DNA of 64,000 nucleotides from Desemzia incerta (GTDB lineage: Bacteria; Bacillota; Bacilli; Lactobacillales; Carnobacteriaceae), in contig NZ_FOXW01000001.1 of NCBI RefSeq assembly GCF_900115825.1, positions 248,001 through 312,000 on the forward strand, in the 5' to 3' direction. The notes below the pieces were generated by a model. It saw only the letters and a program-made list of their open reading frames with translations. It did no database searches and was not told where the DNA came from. This document shows positions 16,157-25,841 of the stretch, in pieces. Position 1 is the first letter of the stretch. Each line of letters opens with the position of its first letter. Made by a program: the position numbers and the translations under genes.

Positions 16157-18832
16157 ATGGAAAGAAAAGAACAACTAAAGAAACCATTTTTTGCTCAAGA
16201 TATCTCCAAAGTTTTTCAAACGTTCGAAACGTCTGAAAAAGGTCTTACGACTGCAGAAGCAGAGAAAAGAATCGAATCTTATGGCCACAACCAGTTAAAT
16301 GAAGAAAAGAAAAAAAGTATCTTGGTTAAGTTTTTTGAACAGTTTAAGGACTTTATGATTTTAGTCTTGATAGCAGCAGCTTTGATCTCGGCTTTTTTCG
16401 GCGATGTAGCAGATGCCGTAATCATTTTAGCCGTAGTTATTTTAAATGCTGTGTTGGGCGTCTTTCAAGAAGCAAAGGCGGAAGAAGCAATCGATTCATT
16501 GAAGAAAATGTCTTCACCTGAAGCACGTGTCCGGCGAGATGGTTCTGTCGTACATATCAAAAGTGAAGAATTGGTTCCAGGAGACATTGTGTTGCTGGAA
16601 GCTGGAGATGTAGTGCCGGCTGATATGCGTTTGTTCGAAAATGCATCGCTTAAAATTGAAGAGTCGGCATTAACAGGAGAATCTGTACCGGTTGATAAAG
16701 ATATCGCTGTCGTTACTGACGAAAATGCAGGAGTCGGCGATCGGAAGAATATGGCGTTCATGAACAGCAATGTCACTTACGGACGCGGAGAAGGTGTGAT
16801 TGTTGGAACAGGAATGGCGACAGAAGTAGGGAAAATCGCTGAAATGCTGGCATCTTCCGAAGAAACGATGACACCATTGCAACGCAACTTGAACCGCCTT
16901 GGGAAATATTTGACCATTGCAATCATTGTTATCGCAGTTTTGATGTTTATTGTTGGTTTAACAAACGGCAGAGATGTAGTAGAAATGCTGCTGACTTCGA
17001 TTTCACTGGCTGTAGCAGCTATTCCTGAAGGATTGCCTGCTATCGTAACCATCATTCTTTCACTAGGAACACAAAAGATGGCGAAGAGAAAAGCCTTAGT
17101 CCGTAATTTGCCGGCTGTAGAAACACTGGGAAGTACAGATATTATTTGTTCAGATAAAACAGGTACGTTGACGATGAATCAAATGACAGTTGAAAAAGTC
17201 TATGCGAACAATCAACTGCAAGATGCAGCTGACGTTGAAGTAAAAGATCTGCCTGTCATGAAAGTCATGATGTATGCGAATGATACGAATATTTCTGGAG
17301 AAGGAGAACTGATTGGTGATCCGACTGAAACGGCATTGATTCAATATGCTTTAGATAAAGATATCGATGTACAAGCTGCTTTAGCAAAAGAACCTCGTGA
17401 AGCAGAAGTTCCATTTGAATCAGAACGGAAATTGATGTCTACCATTCATAAAATGACTGATGGAATGTACTTTATAGCGACTAAGGGAGCACCAGACGAG
17501 TTGTTGAAACGATGTACTAAAATCGACATCAATGGCGAACTTCACACATTGACTGATGAAGACCGTAAAGCTATTTTGGACAGCAACCATGATATGGCGA
17601 CGCAAGCCTTGCGTGTATTGGCTATGGCTTACAAAATCGTCAGTGCTGTTCCAGACGAGGTAAACACGAACACTGTGGAAACAGAATTAGTGTATGCAGG
17701 AATGGTCGGGATGATCGATCCGGAAAGAGAAGAAGCGAAAGACTCTATTGCTGTTGCTAAAACGGCCGGTATTCGTTCGATCATGATCACGGGAGACCAC
17801 AAAGATACAGCTTCTGCGATCGCTCAACGATTAGGCATCATTGAGGAAGGAGAAACAGATGCGGTTATCACCGGTGCAGAATTGGATCAAATCGATGATG
17901 CAACATTTGCGAAGACTGTGAAGAAATATTCTGTCTATGCTCGAGTATCTCCCGAACATAAAGTAAAAATTGTTAAAGCTTGGCAAAAAGCCGGCAAGAT
18001 CGTAGCGATGACAGGGGATGGTGTAAATGATGCGCCAGCATTGAATACGGCCGATATCGGTGTCGGGATGGGAATCACAGGGACTGAGGTTTCTAAAGGA
18101 GCCAGCGACATGGTTTTAGCCGATGACAACTTCGCGACCATTGTAGTAGCTGTAGAAGAAGGACGAAAAGTATTTACCAACATCCAAAAAGCGATCCAAT
18201 TCCTGTTGTCAGCCAACTTAGGAGAAGTGTTGACATTGTTTATTGCTACATTACTAGGATGGAGTGTATTATCTCCTGTGCATATTTTATGGATCAATTT
18301 AGTGACGGACACTTTCCCTGCAATCGCACTAGGATTGGAGCCTGGCGAGAAAGATATCATGCAGGAAAAACCACGTGGAAAAGAAGCCACGTTCTTCTCG
18401 AATGGAGTCTTACCAAGCATCGTATATCAAGGAATATTAGAAGGTACGATCACATTGATGGTTTACTGGTGGGCAACGCATAACCCAGTTCATGCTGGAA
18501 ACGAAGAATTGATCCACTTAGATGCATTGACGATGACATTTGCCACGTTAGGACTGCTTCAACTTTTCCATGCCTTTAACGTGAAATCAATCGAAAAATC
18601 GCTGTTTACCGTAGGACTATTTAAAAATAAAATGTTCAACTTGGCAATTGTCACTTCAGGAGTTCTTTTGGGAATGGTCATTTTGATTCCTGGATTGAAC
18701 AGTTGGTTCAACGTGACGACATTGAACATGGAACAATGGTTAATTGTATTGGGAGCAGCTTTTTCAATCATCCCAATCGTTGAGATCATTAAGTTCTTTA
18801 TCCGAAAATTCAGTAAGAAAAACAACAAATAA
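16157..18832 (+). CDS. Cation-translocating P-type ATPase (Ca2+/PMCA type)
   Basis: An 891-residue P2-type ATPase with an N-terminal cation-ATPase domain, a TGES actuator motif, PEGLPA in the fourth membrane helix (Ca2+-type site), the phosphorylated Asp in DKTGTLTMNQ near residue 333, a KGAPDELL nucleotide-binding motif, GDGVNDAPAL in the hinge and six C-terminal helices. The ATG at 16157 has GGGTGG just upstream; an in-frame GTG lies at 16148. Ca2+ export is most likely; other P2 substrates cannot be excluded. Confidence 0.9.
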   Translation: MERKEQLKKPFFAQDISKVFQTFETSEKGLTTAEAEKRIESYGHNQLNEEKKKSILVKFFEQFKDFMILVLIAAALISAFFGDVADAVIILAVVILNAVLGVFQEAKAEEAIDSLKKMSSPEARVRRDGSVVHIKSEELVPGDIVLLEAGDVVPADMRLFENASLKIEESALTGESVPVDKDIAVVTDENAGVGDRKNMAFMNSNVTYGRGEGVIVGTGMATEVGKIAEMLASSEETMTPLQRNLNRLGKYLTIAIIVIAVLMFIVGLTNGRDVVEMLLTSISLAVAAIPEGLPAIVTIILSLGTQKMAKRKALVRNLPAVETLGSTDIICSDKTGTLTMNQMTVEKVYANNQLQDAADVEVKDLPVMKVMMYANDTNISGEGELIGDPTETALIQYALDKDIDVQAALAKEPREAEVPFESERKLMSTIHKMTDGMYFIATKGAPDELLKRCTKIDINGELHTLTDEDRKAILDSNHDMATQALRVLAMAYKIVSAVPDEVNTNTVETELVYAGMVGMIDPEREEAKDSIAVAKTAGIRSIMITGDHKDTASAIAQRLGIIEEGETDAVITGAELDQIDDATFAKTVKKYSVYARVSPEHKVKIVKAWQKAGKIVAMTGDGVNDAPALNTADIGVGMGITGTEVSKGASDMVLADDNFATIVVAVEEGRKVFTNIQKAIQFLLSANLGEVLTLFIATLLGWSVLSPVHILWINLVTDTFPAIALGLEPGEKDIMQEKPRGKEATFFSNGVLPSIVYQGILEGTITLMVYWWATHNPVHAGNEELIHLDALTMTFATLGLLQLFHAFNVKSIEKSLFTVGLFKNKMFNLAIVTSGVLLGMVILIPGLNSWFNVTTLNMEQWLIVLGAAFSIIPIVEIIKFFIRKFSKKNNK

Positions 18833-18868
18833 AGACATAACTGTTTTGCTTCACAAGTAAAAAGTATA

Positions 18869-18905
18869 AAAGACCAGCTTCTATTTTAAGAAGTTGGTCT
18901 TATTT
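18869..18905 (+). terminator. Terminator of the P-type ATPase gene
   Basis: AAGACCAGCTTCT pairs with AGAAGTTGGTCTT around a 6-base loop, followed by a short T-rich tail. Confidence 0.8.
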
Positions 18906-18981
18906 GTCTGATTCGATTGCTTTTTCAGGCAAAAACAGTTACTATTTATAAGTCACTGAAATTTTTACTATTGAATTTCAG

Positions 18982-19048
18982 GACTGCCAGTCGGAAAGCT
19001 AGGCAGTCTGGGACCTTTAATCTTATGATATAACATTGCTTGCCAGTC
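18982..19048 (+). promoter_or_regulatory. tcyP promoter with inverted-repeat operator candidate
   Basis: An inverted repeat GACTGCC-N13-GGCAGTC (18982-19008) lies over the -35 region of an extended -10 promoter, TGATATAAC (19026-19034). TGCCAGTC, part of the left arm, recurs at 19041-19048, at the expected transcription start. This layout suits a repressor sensing sulfur status; the regulator is unknown. In RNA the repeat would also form a 7-bp stem. Confidence 0.5.
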
Positions 19049-19080
19049 ATAGGGAAGCGGCCATTAAAGGGAGGATTTAT

Positions 19081-20472
19081 ATGACAGTAGTATCAATTAT
19101 TTTAGTTTTATTATTATTTATCGCTGTTTTGTTTGGTTTATGGAAAATGCAAGCGAAACATGTGAAATTTTCAACTCGTGTTTTTACAGGTTTAGGAGCA
19201 GGGGTAGTATTTGGAGGACTGCTGCAGCTGATTTTTGGAGCTGACGGTGCAGTTACTACAGAAGCTATCAGCTGGATCAATATCGTAGGTCAAGGATATG
19301 TAAGATTCTTGCAAATGTTGATTATGCCATTGATCTTTGTTTCTATTATCGGAGCGTTCACTAAAATTGAAACGAACAAAAACTTAGGAAAAATCAGTAC
19401 TTCAGTATTGACTACATTATTAGCGACAACAGCAGTCTCTGCTTTGATCGGTATGGGTAGTGTAATGTTGTTCAACTTAGACGGAGCTGAATTTGTCCAA
19501 GGAACAGCAGAAACAGAACGTATTGAACAAATCACAGAAACTTCAGCACAAGTTGCTGATTTATCTATTCCGGAACAAATTGTCAACTTTATTCCAAACA
19601 ACTTTTTCGCAGATTTAGCTGATTCAAGAGATACAAGTACAATTGCAGTGGTTATCTTCTCAGCATTTGTCGGTATTGCTTACATGGGGATTTCTAGAAA
19701 AGACCCTGAAAATGCATCATTCTTCAAAAAAATCATGGATAGCTTATATACTATCGTTATGCGAATCGTAACATTAGTTTTACGTCTGTCACCTTATGGT
19801 ATTTTTGCTTTAATGACAAAAATGTTAGCTACAAGTGATTTCAATGCATTAGTAAACTTAGGTGTTTTTGTAATTGCTTCTTATGCAGCAATCATCGTGA
19901 TGTTCATCATCCACATGTTGATTTTGACTGGATTCAAAGTCAGCCCGATTGCTTATTTGAAAAAAGCATTGCCAGTATTGAGCTTTGCATTTACTTCTCG
20001 TTCAAGTGCAGGAGCTTTGCCATTAAATATTGAAACACAAACGAAAGCATTAGGTGTGGATAGTGCATCAGCAAACTTCTCTGGATCATTCGGATTGTCG
20101 ATTGGTCAAAATGGATGTGCTGGTATCTACCCTGCAATGTTGGCAACGATTGTTGCACCAACTGTAGGAATCGACATCTTCAGTCCAGCTTACATTTTAA
20201 CTTTGATGGCAGTTGTGACGATCAGTTCATTTGGAGTTGCTGGAGTCGGTGGAGGAGCAACATTTGCTGCTTTGATCGTTCTAGGAGCTATGGATCTGCC
20301 AATCGCAATCGTTGGATTGTTGATCTCTGTTGAACCAATCATCGATATGGCTCGTACAATGTTAAACGTAAATGACAGCATGATTGCTGGAGTAGTTTCA
20401 TCTAGAGTCATCAAGACATTAGATGAAGACGTATTGAACAACGACGAAGCTATCGTAACTAGTGAATACTAA
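19081..20472 (+). CDS. tcyP: L-cystine/proton symporter, TcyP family
   Basis: A 463-residue dicarboxylate/amino acid:cation symporter family member, the same length as Bacillus TcyP as I recall it. It has about eight membrane helices plus re-entrant hairpins, with the substrate and ion site in SFAFTSRSSAGALPLNIETQ and the following GLSIGQNGCAGIYPAM. ATG at 19081 is chosen over one at 19036 because GGGAGG precedes it. Cystine import would supply cysteine for glutathione, which the gor gene would then keep reduced. Confidence 0.88.
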   Translation: MTVVSIILVLLLFIAVLFGLWKMQAKHVKFSTRVFTGLGAGVVFGGLLQLIFGADGAVTTEAISWINIVGQGYVRFLQMLIMPLIFVSIIGAFTKIETNKNLGKISTSVLTTLLATTAVSALIGMGSVMLFNLDGAEFVQGTAETERIEQITETSAQVADLSIPEQIVNFIPNNFFADLADSRDTSTIAVVIFSAFVGIAYMGISRKDPENASFFKKIMDSLYTIVMRIVTLVLRLSPYGIFALMTKMLATSDFNALVNLGVFVIASYAAIIVMFIIHMLILTGFKVSPIAYLKKALPVLSFAFTSRSSAGALPLNIETQTKALGVDSASANFSGSFGLSIGQNGCAGIYPAMLATIVAPTVGIDIFSPAYILTLMAVVTISSFGVAGVGGGATFAALIVLGAMDLPIAIVGLLISVEPIIDMARTMLNVNDSMIAGVVSSRVIKTLDEDVLNNDEAIVTSEY

Positions 20473-20480
20473 TTTAAATC

Positions 20481-20516
20481 AAGCTGAGATGCCCAACAGG
20501 TATCTCAGCTTTTTTG
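20481..20516 (+). terminator. tcyP terminator
   Basis: AAGCTGAGAT pairs with ATCTCAGCTT across an 11-base loop, followed by T6. Confidence 0.92.
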
Positions 20517-20539
20517 TTTTATTTATCATCTTCTAGCGT

Positions 20540-20780
20540 TGGCAAGGAAATGTCCTCCGGTCTATGGGATGACTTACGGAGAGCCATGGGACCGCCTTGA
20601 GCCAAAGAGCGTCTCAAGTGCTTGCAAGCTTTGCCATAGCCGTTGGAGTGTTAGCGACTTACGGATATGGTATGCGTAGCGCAGCAGAGAACAAACTTAG
20701 TGTAACGGCTGAAGCCTAACACTAAGTAATTCACATTGCATCCTTCTTCATGGCTACAAGCCACCCCATATTCCTCCGGG
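20540..20780. other. GC-rich structured intergenic element, unidentified
   Basis: This non-coding stretch has roughly 50% GC against the low-GC surroundings and many self-complementary parts. They include CTTAGTGT/ACACTAAG (20696-20726) with a GGCT/AGCC inner helix, CTTGAG/CTCAAG, the palindrome GCTTGCAAGC, and CGGTC/GACCG with ATGG/CCAT. GACTTACGGA occurs twice (20571 and 20656). No open frame with a ribosome site was found. It lies between two converging units that already have terminators. It resembles a mobile intergenic repeat or an RNA gene; orientation is unknown. Confidence 0.55.
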
Positions 20781-20937
20781 AATTTCTAGGGATAATTTTC
20801 TAATGAACTGAACCAAAAACTTAGTTTTTACTCATCATTCATAAATGTTTTAGAATTCGTTATCTGTACAAATTTAATCGGGAAACGCTGGGCCGAAAGG
20901 ATAAGAAATTTGCGTGCCCTTTTTTCAAATTTTTAGC

Positions 20938-20972
20938 TAGAATCGGTACGTAAACCTCAAATTCCGATTCTA
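20938..20972. repeat. Perfect 9-bp inverted repeat
   Basis: TAGAATCGG (20938-20946) and CCGATTCTA (20964-20972) flank a 17-base AT-rich centre, just outside the ABC operon terminator. A T-run precedes the left arm on the plus strand. It may be a second terminator on the minus strand or a remnant of a repeat element. Confidence 0.5.
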
Positions 20973-20977
20973 AAGGA

Positions 20978-21018
20978 TAAAAAAGAGGTGTCTATGAACT
21001 CGTCATAGACACCTCTTT
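20978..21018 (-). terminator. Terminator of the MacB-like ABC operon
   Basis: AAAGAGGTGTCTATGA pairs perfectly with TCATAGACACCTCTTT; on the minus strand it is followed by a T-run. Confidence 0.92.
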
Positions 21019-21029
21019 AAAAGAAAATC

Positions 21030-22256
21030 TTATTCGTATCTTAAAGCTTCGATTGGATCTAATTTGGCAGCTTTACGGGCCGGGTAGATTCCAAAGAAAA
21101 TACCAACGGCACTCGAGAAGAAGAGCACCAATAAGACTGAACCGAGTGTAATATTTGGCACGATATTTAAAGCATTAGAGACTCCCGTTGCCAATCCGAT
21201 ACCTAAAATCAGACCGATGATTCCGCCAATCAAACAAAGGATAACAGATTCCATTAGGAATTGAACCAATATCGTTCCTGTAGTAGCTCCTAAAGCTTTA
21301 CGAGTACCGATTTCGCGAGTACGTTCCGTAACAGAAACGAGCATGATATTCATAACTCCAATACCGCCTACCAGTAAAGCAATAGCGGCTACTGCTGCGA
21401 TAAAGTTGATAAACAAACTCAATACTTGATCCACTTGATCTAAAGCTTGTAAGAAGTTGGTTGCTGAGTACCAATTTTCTCCAACCGCATCATGACGAGT
21501 TTCCAAAATACGCACGATCTGTGTTGAAACAGATTCGATAGCATCTTTGCTGGAAACTTGAACGGTCAAACTTTCTAAACCGCCGATGTTAGGATCCAGT
21601 TTTTCCATCGTTGTTAAAGGGAGTGCAGTATATACGGGCATTTGGCTTAAATCAAATGAACCTTGCAGATCTTGAAAAGTTCCTTCAACGACACCAATGA
21701 CGGTTAAATCTAATTGGTTTCCAGACTCTCCATCAAGACTGATTTGTTCGCCTAAAACATCTGTACGTCCGTTAAATAAAGCAGAAGCTGTATCTTCACT
21801 AATGACGACAACATTTTTACCGTCCGCATAATCAGTCTCATTGAAGTATCTCCCGTGGACGATCGTACTTTCCATAGCTTGGTTTGTGTACTGAAGGTCA
21901 GGCGTACCATAAGAAACGACTGATTGCCGGCTTTCAAAATCTGAACTCACACCTGTAAAAGTTGTGGCATCAGGAGAGATACGTTCGATTTCCGGAATAG
22001 CATTTTTCAATGCCATAATATCATTTTCTGTAATAGCCTCATCATCAGTGGCTTCTTCCGTTACTGACAACGAAATCGTAGAAGCTCCAAGATTGTTGAA
22101 TGTCCCGGTGATTTCTTCGGTGGCTCCATTCCCGACACCTAAAATAGCAATAACAGCAGCTATACCAATAATGATTCCCAACATGGTTAGAAAGGAGCGC
22201 ATTTTATTGGCCATAACACTATCGATCGCCATTTTAAAATTTTCACTAAAATTCAA
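21030..22256 (-). CDS. MacB-like ABC exporter permease
   Basis: A 408-residue permease with an N-terminal membrane helix, a large extracytoplasmic MacB periplasmic-core-like domain (about residues 45-270), and three C-terminal FtsX-type helices. The signature VTERTREIGTRKALGAT lies near residue 310 and DPIEALRYE at the end. It is last in a three-gene unit of membrane fusion protein, ATPase and permease. Such systems export peptides, antibiotics or lipids; no peptide gene or two-component system is adjacent, so the substrate is unknown. Confidence 0.9.
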   Translation of the reverse strand: MNFSENFKMAIDSVMANKMRSFLTMLGIIIGIAAVIAILGVGNGATEEITGTFNNLGASTISLSVTEEATDDEAITENDIMALKNAIPEIERISPDATTFTGVSSDFESRQSVVSYGTPDLQYTNQAMESTIVHGRYFNETDYADGKNVVVISEDTASALFNGRTDVLGEQISLDGESGNQLDLTVIGVVEGTFQDLQGSFDLSQMPVYTALPLTTMEKLDPNIGGLESLTVQVSSKDAIESVSTQIVRILETRHDAVGENWYSATNFLQALDQVDQVLSLFINFIAAVAAIALLVGGIGVMNIMLVSVTERTREIGTRKALGATTGTILVQFLMESVILCLIGGIIGLILGIGLATGVSNALNIVPNITLGSVLLVLFFSSAVGIFFGIYPARKAAKLDPIEALRYE

Positions 22257-22273
22257 AGCGTAACAGCTCCTTT

Positions 22274-22963
22274 CTAAACTAATTTTTGTTCTTGCAGATG
22301 GTCATTTTGAATTTCTCCATCTTTGAATAAAACGATTCGTTTTGTGTATTCAGCAACTTCTGGTTCATGAGTGACCATAACGACAGTAGTCCCTTCATTA
22401 TTGATCTCTTGGAAAATACGCATGATCTCTAAAGTTGTTTTGGAATCCAAGTTACCCGTAGGCTCATCCGCCATCAACACGGAAGGTTCATTGACGATGG
22501 CACGAGCAATCGCAACACGTTGTTTTTGTCCACCAGATATTTCATTGGGACGGTGTTTTACTCGATTGCCTAAGCCAACCCGCTCCAAAGCTTTCATTGC
22601 TCGCTCGCGGCGTTCTTTTTTAGGAACGTTTGCATAAACCATCGGCAATTCTACATTTTCAAGGATAGTCATACGGGGCATCAAGTTGAAAGATTGAAAG
22701 ACGAACCCGATTTCTTTGTTTCGTACATGAGCACTTTCATTGTCAGACAAATTGCTGACATCTTGACCATTTAAAAAGTACGTTCCGCCATCAAAACGGT
22801 CCAGCAAACCCAAAATATTCATCATTGTAGATTTCCCTGAACCACTTGGTCCCATGATTGAAGTAAATTCTCCATCTTTTATCGTTAAAGTAATATTGTT
22901 TAGGGCAGTAAGAGATTCACCGCCAGTATGATACGTTTTAGTGATTCCTTTAATTTCAATCAA
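22274..22963 (-). CDS. MacB-like ABC exporter ATP-binding subunit (LolD type)
   Basis: A 229-residue ATPase with Walker A GPSGSGKST near residue 40, the Q-loop FVFQSFNLMPRMT, the signature SGGQKQRVAIARA, Walker B VLMADEPTGNLDS and the H-loop His in VTHEPE. This is the FtsE/LolD/MacB class. It lies 13 bases after the fusion-protein gene and 17 before the permease gene. Confidence 0.93.
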   Translation of the reverse strand: MIEIKGITKTYHTGGESLTALNNITLTIKDGEFTSIMGPSGSGKSTMMNILGLLDRFDGGTYFLNGQDVSNLSDNESAHVRNKEIGFVFQSFNLMPRMTILENVELPMVYANVPKKERRERAMKALERVGLGNRVKHRPNEISGGQKQRVAIARAIVNEPSVLMADEPTGNLDSKTTLEIMRIFQEINNEGTTVVMVTHEPEVAEYTKRIVLFKDGEIQNDHLQEQKLV

Positions 22964-22976
22964 TGTTATCTACCCT

Positions 22977-23843
22977 CTATTCTTTTTCTTGAGTTGTGAC
23001 AGTGATTCCATTTTTGACATCTTCGCTCGGAGAAAGAACAACCGTTTCATCGGCTGCTAATCCAGATAAAATTTCCACTTTTGTAGCAGATTGGATGCCG
23101 ATTTCGACTGGTTTAGATTTGATGACATCATTTTCTACAGTGTATACGAAAGGCTCATTATTGTTATCGTATACTAGCGCTTCGATAGGAATCGTCATAG
23201 CATTTTCAGATGTATTCGTTGTAATCTCAACATCGATATCAAAACCTGCAATCAGGTCTTCAGGATTTTCATCAAATGAAACCACAGCATTTAATAATTG
23301 AGTGTTTCCAGTAGCACCAGGAGTACTTGTAGCTACAGGGTCTACTTGTGAAACTTTACCAGAATAAGTCTGGTCTCCGCTTGTCAATGTAGCTGTTTGA
23401 TCAGCTTTAACTAATGGAGCATCCGTTTTTGTTAGTTGAATAGCTACTTCTAATTGAGACAAATCAGCTAAAACGACTGCTGGAGTCCCCGTTTGTGTGC
23501 TGGTATCAGGTTCGCCTTCAGTAGCGTTGACAGCTGTAACTGTGCCTGAAAAATTGGCTTCAATTGGTACACCGCTGAATGAGATTAGTGTATCGCCTTC
23601 TTCAACTGTATCGTTGACTGCAACCGGCAGATCTGAGACCGTTCCTTGACCATATACTTCTTGTGTTTCTCCAGGTTCAACCATTCCGGTCAAATTCAAT
23701 GTCTCATTAATGGTTTCTTCTGTTACTTTTCCTGTACGGACAGACAGCACCTCTTCTTTGTTATTCGCGAAAATGACCGTGTATCCAATAAAGGCAACCG
23801 CTGCAATCGCAACCAGAATACCGATAATTTTTTTCCAATTCAT
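22977..23843 (-). CDS. ABC exporter membrane fusion protein (HlyD/RND type)
   Basis: A 288-residue protein with one N-terminal membrane anchor (about residues 5-25) and a short biotinyl-lipoyl-like hairpin split around an adaptor region, lacking a long coiled coil as in other Gram-positive MacA-like proteins. The C-terminal beta-barrel carries GLAADETVVLSPSEDVKNG. ATG at 23843 is preferred because the GGAAG site lies between it and an upstream GTG at 23861. It is first in the operon. Confidence 0.87.
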   Translation of the reverse strand: MNWKKIIGILVAIAAVAFIGYTVIFANNKEEVLSVRTGKVTEETINETLNLTGMVEPGETQEVYGQGTVSDLPVAVNDTVEEGDTLISFSGVPIEANFSGTVTAVNATEGEPDTSTQTGTPAVVLADLSQLEVAIQLTKTDAPLVKADQTATLTSGDQTYSGKVSQVDPVATSTPGATGNTQLLNAVVSFDENPEDLIAGFDIDVEITTNTSENAMTIPIEALVYDNNNEPFVYTVENDVIKSKPVEIGIQSATKVEILSGLAADETVVLSPSEDVKNGITVTTQEKE

Positions 23844-24016
23844 TTCAAAACTTCCTTTCACTATCTATTAATGTACATACTTCATTATTATAGAGTGAAA
23901 ATAGAGTGCCGTCTATTGTAGTGCCTAATCTTAAGAATTAATTTAAAGTCTAATTTTTAACCTATTTCGTAAATTTCTGTATAATTAGAGTATCAAAATA
24001 AGAGAGGCGTTGCTTT

Positions 24017-24745
24017 ATGAAACAAGACGTTTTTGTCATCGGAGACATTCATGGAGAAATCACCTTGTTTAAAGAAATGCTGAAGTACTGGGATGAGAAG
24101 ACACAACAACTGGTATTGATTGGTGACTTGGGAGATCGGGGGGAAAATCCAAAAGAATGCTTTCAGTTAGGGTATCAATTAGTCAATGAAAAGGGTGCTG
24201 TCTGTTTAAAAGGAAACCATGAAGACATGCTGCTGCGGTTTTTGCATGATCCAGAAGAAAATTATTCCCTTTACGCTCTAAACGGGGGGCTAAAGACAAT
24301 TGAGACTTTTTTGCATACAGGCGCTGAAGCAGAATATTCTCCAACAGAGATGGCTAGTATGATCAAAAGTCATTATCCTTGGTTAGAATCTTTTTTAGAA
24401 AATTGTTTTCTTTATTTTGAATGGAACGATTACATCTTTGTTCATGGCGGAGTAGATTTGTCTAAAAAAGATTGGAAGAAAACATCTGATGAGGATTTCG
24501 TATGGATCAGGGAAGGCTTTTATGACCAACATAATCACACAGGTAGAAAAATCGTGTTCGGACATACGATCACACCTATGTTATATGGAGACAACCAAAC
24601 GACTGATTTATGGATCAAAGAGGATTTGATCGGTATTGATGGAGGAGCCGTTTACGGAGGAACGTTGCATGGGGTACATTTTGATCGAAGCGGGATCGTG
24701 CGGGATTATCGAATCGACAACCAAGCAAAAAAATTATGGCAATGA
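24017..24745 (+). CDS. Metallophosphoesterase, PPP-type Ser/Thr phosphatase family
   Basis: A 242-residue protein with the PPP metal motifs GDIHGE (residue ~8), GDLGDRG (~38), GNHED (~67), an HGG motif (~143) and a late FGHT. This matches bacterial lambda-phosphatase/PrpE-like enzymes acting on phosphoproteins or on diadenosine tetraphosphate. No kinase is adjacent, so the substrate is open. A TATAAT box lies about 25 bases upstream of the RBS. A hairpin follows the gene. Confidence 0.85.
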   Translation: MKQDVFVIGDIHGEITLFKEMLKYWDEKTQQLVLIGDLGDRGENPKECFQLGYQLVNEKGAVCLKGNHEDMLLRFLHDPEENYSLYALNGGLKTIETFLHTGAEAEYSPTEMASMIKSHYPWLESFLENCFLYFEWNDYIFVHGGVDLSKKDWKKTSDEDFVWIREGFYDQHNHTGRKIVFGHTITPMLYGDNQTTDLWIKEDLIGIDGGAVYGGTLHGVHFDRSGIVRDYRIDNQAKKLWQ

Positions 24746-24759
24746 TGGAAAATGTGTAA

Positions 24760-24808
24760 AACCCCAGAAATTCTTGTTTTAAAACGTTTGGAGTTTCTGG
24801 GGTTCTTG
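24760..24808 (+). terminator. Probable terminator after the phosphatase gene
   Basis: AACCCCAGAAA pairs with TTTCTGGGGTT across a long loop; the tail GTTCTTG is T-poor, so it may be weak. Confidence 0.6.
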
Positions 24809-24869
24809 ACGAGTAATAATAAAAGATGTTTATGGAACAATATTATAGAAGAAACTAAAGGAGAACATT

Positions 24870-25841
24870 ATGATTCTATTTGAAAATGTATCTAAAGAAT
24901 ATCAAGAAAATAAGCCAGTAGTTTCAGAATTAAACTTCGAAATTCAAGATAATGAATTTTTTGTCCTTATTGGGCCAAGCGGAAGCGGAAAGACTACTAC
25001 GTTAAAAATGATCAATCGACTGATTTCGTTGACGAAAGGCTACATTCGCATCAATGGAAAAATGATCAGTGAATACAAACTGAATGAACTGAGATGGAAC
25101 ATTGGGTACGTTTTGCAGCAAATTGCATTATTTCCGCATATGACGATAGAAGAAAATATTACAATTGTACCGGAAATGAAAAAATGGTCCAAAGATGAAA
25201 TGAAAGATAGGGTGACAGAGTTGTTGGAAAGTGTCGGATTAGACCCGGATACTTACCGCAATAGGAAGCCTTCTGAGTTGTCAGGAGGAGAACAGCAGCG
25301 GATCGGAATCGTTCGGGCGTTAGCAGCTGATCCAGATATTATTTTGATGGATGAGCCGTTCAGTGCTCTTGATCCCATCAGCAGAGCGGGCCTTCAACAA
25401 GATTTATTAGAGATGAAAAAGAACCTGAATAAGACGATCGTTTTTGTGACCCATGATATTAGTGAAGCATTGTTATTGGGAGATCGGATCTGTCTGTTCA
25501 ATAAAGGGAAAGTTGTGCAAATTGGTACTCCAAAGGAAATCGTCCAACAACCTGCAGATGACTTCGTGAGATCATTTTTGAAAGCTGGAAATGTACAGCC
25601 TAAATACCAAAAAACAGTAGCAGATGTGATCCAAAGAGGTTACATAAATAAAGAACTTACATTGCCAGTCAATGAGACGATTGTGACAGTGACAGATCCA
25701 ATCGAAAAATTGATGACCGTTTTGTCTATGCAAACTGAAGTTGCGGTGGTCGATGATCAAGTCGATGTTTTGGGAACTATTTCGCAACAACAATTTCTTT
25801 CGTACCTGTCTCAAGATATGCAGGAAGGGGAGAATGAATAA
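24870..25841 (+). CDS. OpuC/EgtU-type ABC transporter ATP-binding subunit
   Basis: A 323-residue ATPase of the quaternary amine/ergothioneine uptake family. It shows Walker A GPSGSGKTT (~residue 37), the signature SGGEQQRIGIVRA, Walker B IILMDEPFSALD and an H-loop VTHD. The ~80-residue C-terminus resembles a single shortened CBS domain, whereas OpuCA-type proteins usually carry two. Its stop codon overlaps the next start (TAATG), so the two genes are translationally coupled. Confidence 0.9.
   Translation: MILFENVSKEYQENKPVVSELNFEIQDNEFFVLIGPSGSGKTTTLKMINRLISLTKGYIRINGKMISEYKLNELRWNIGYVLQQIALFPHMTIEENITIVPEMKKWSKDEMKDRVTELLESVGLDPDTYRNRKPSELSGGEQQRIGIVRALAADPDIILMDEPFSALDPISRAGLQQDLLEMKKNLNKTIVFVTHDISEALLLGDRICLFNKGKVVQIGTPKEIVQQPADDFVRSFLKAGNVQPKYQKTVADVIQRGYINKELTLPVNETIVTVTDPIEKLMTVLSMQTEVAVVDDQVDVLGTISQQQFLSYLSQDMQEGENE

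Noticed and set aside
18982-19020. Terminator or riboswitch in the tcyP leader
   Set aside because: The hairpin lies upstream of the probable -10 box and has no T-run, so it is better explained as a DNA operator; no SAM or T-box motifs are present.
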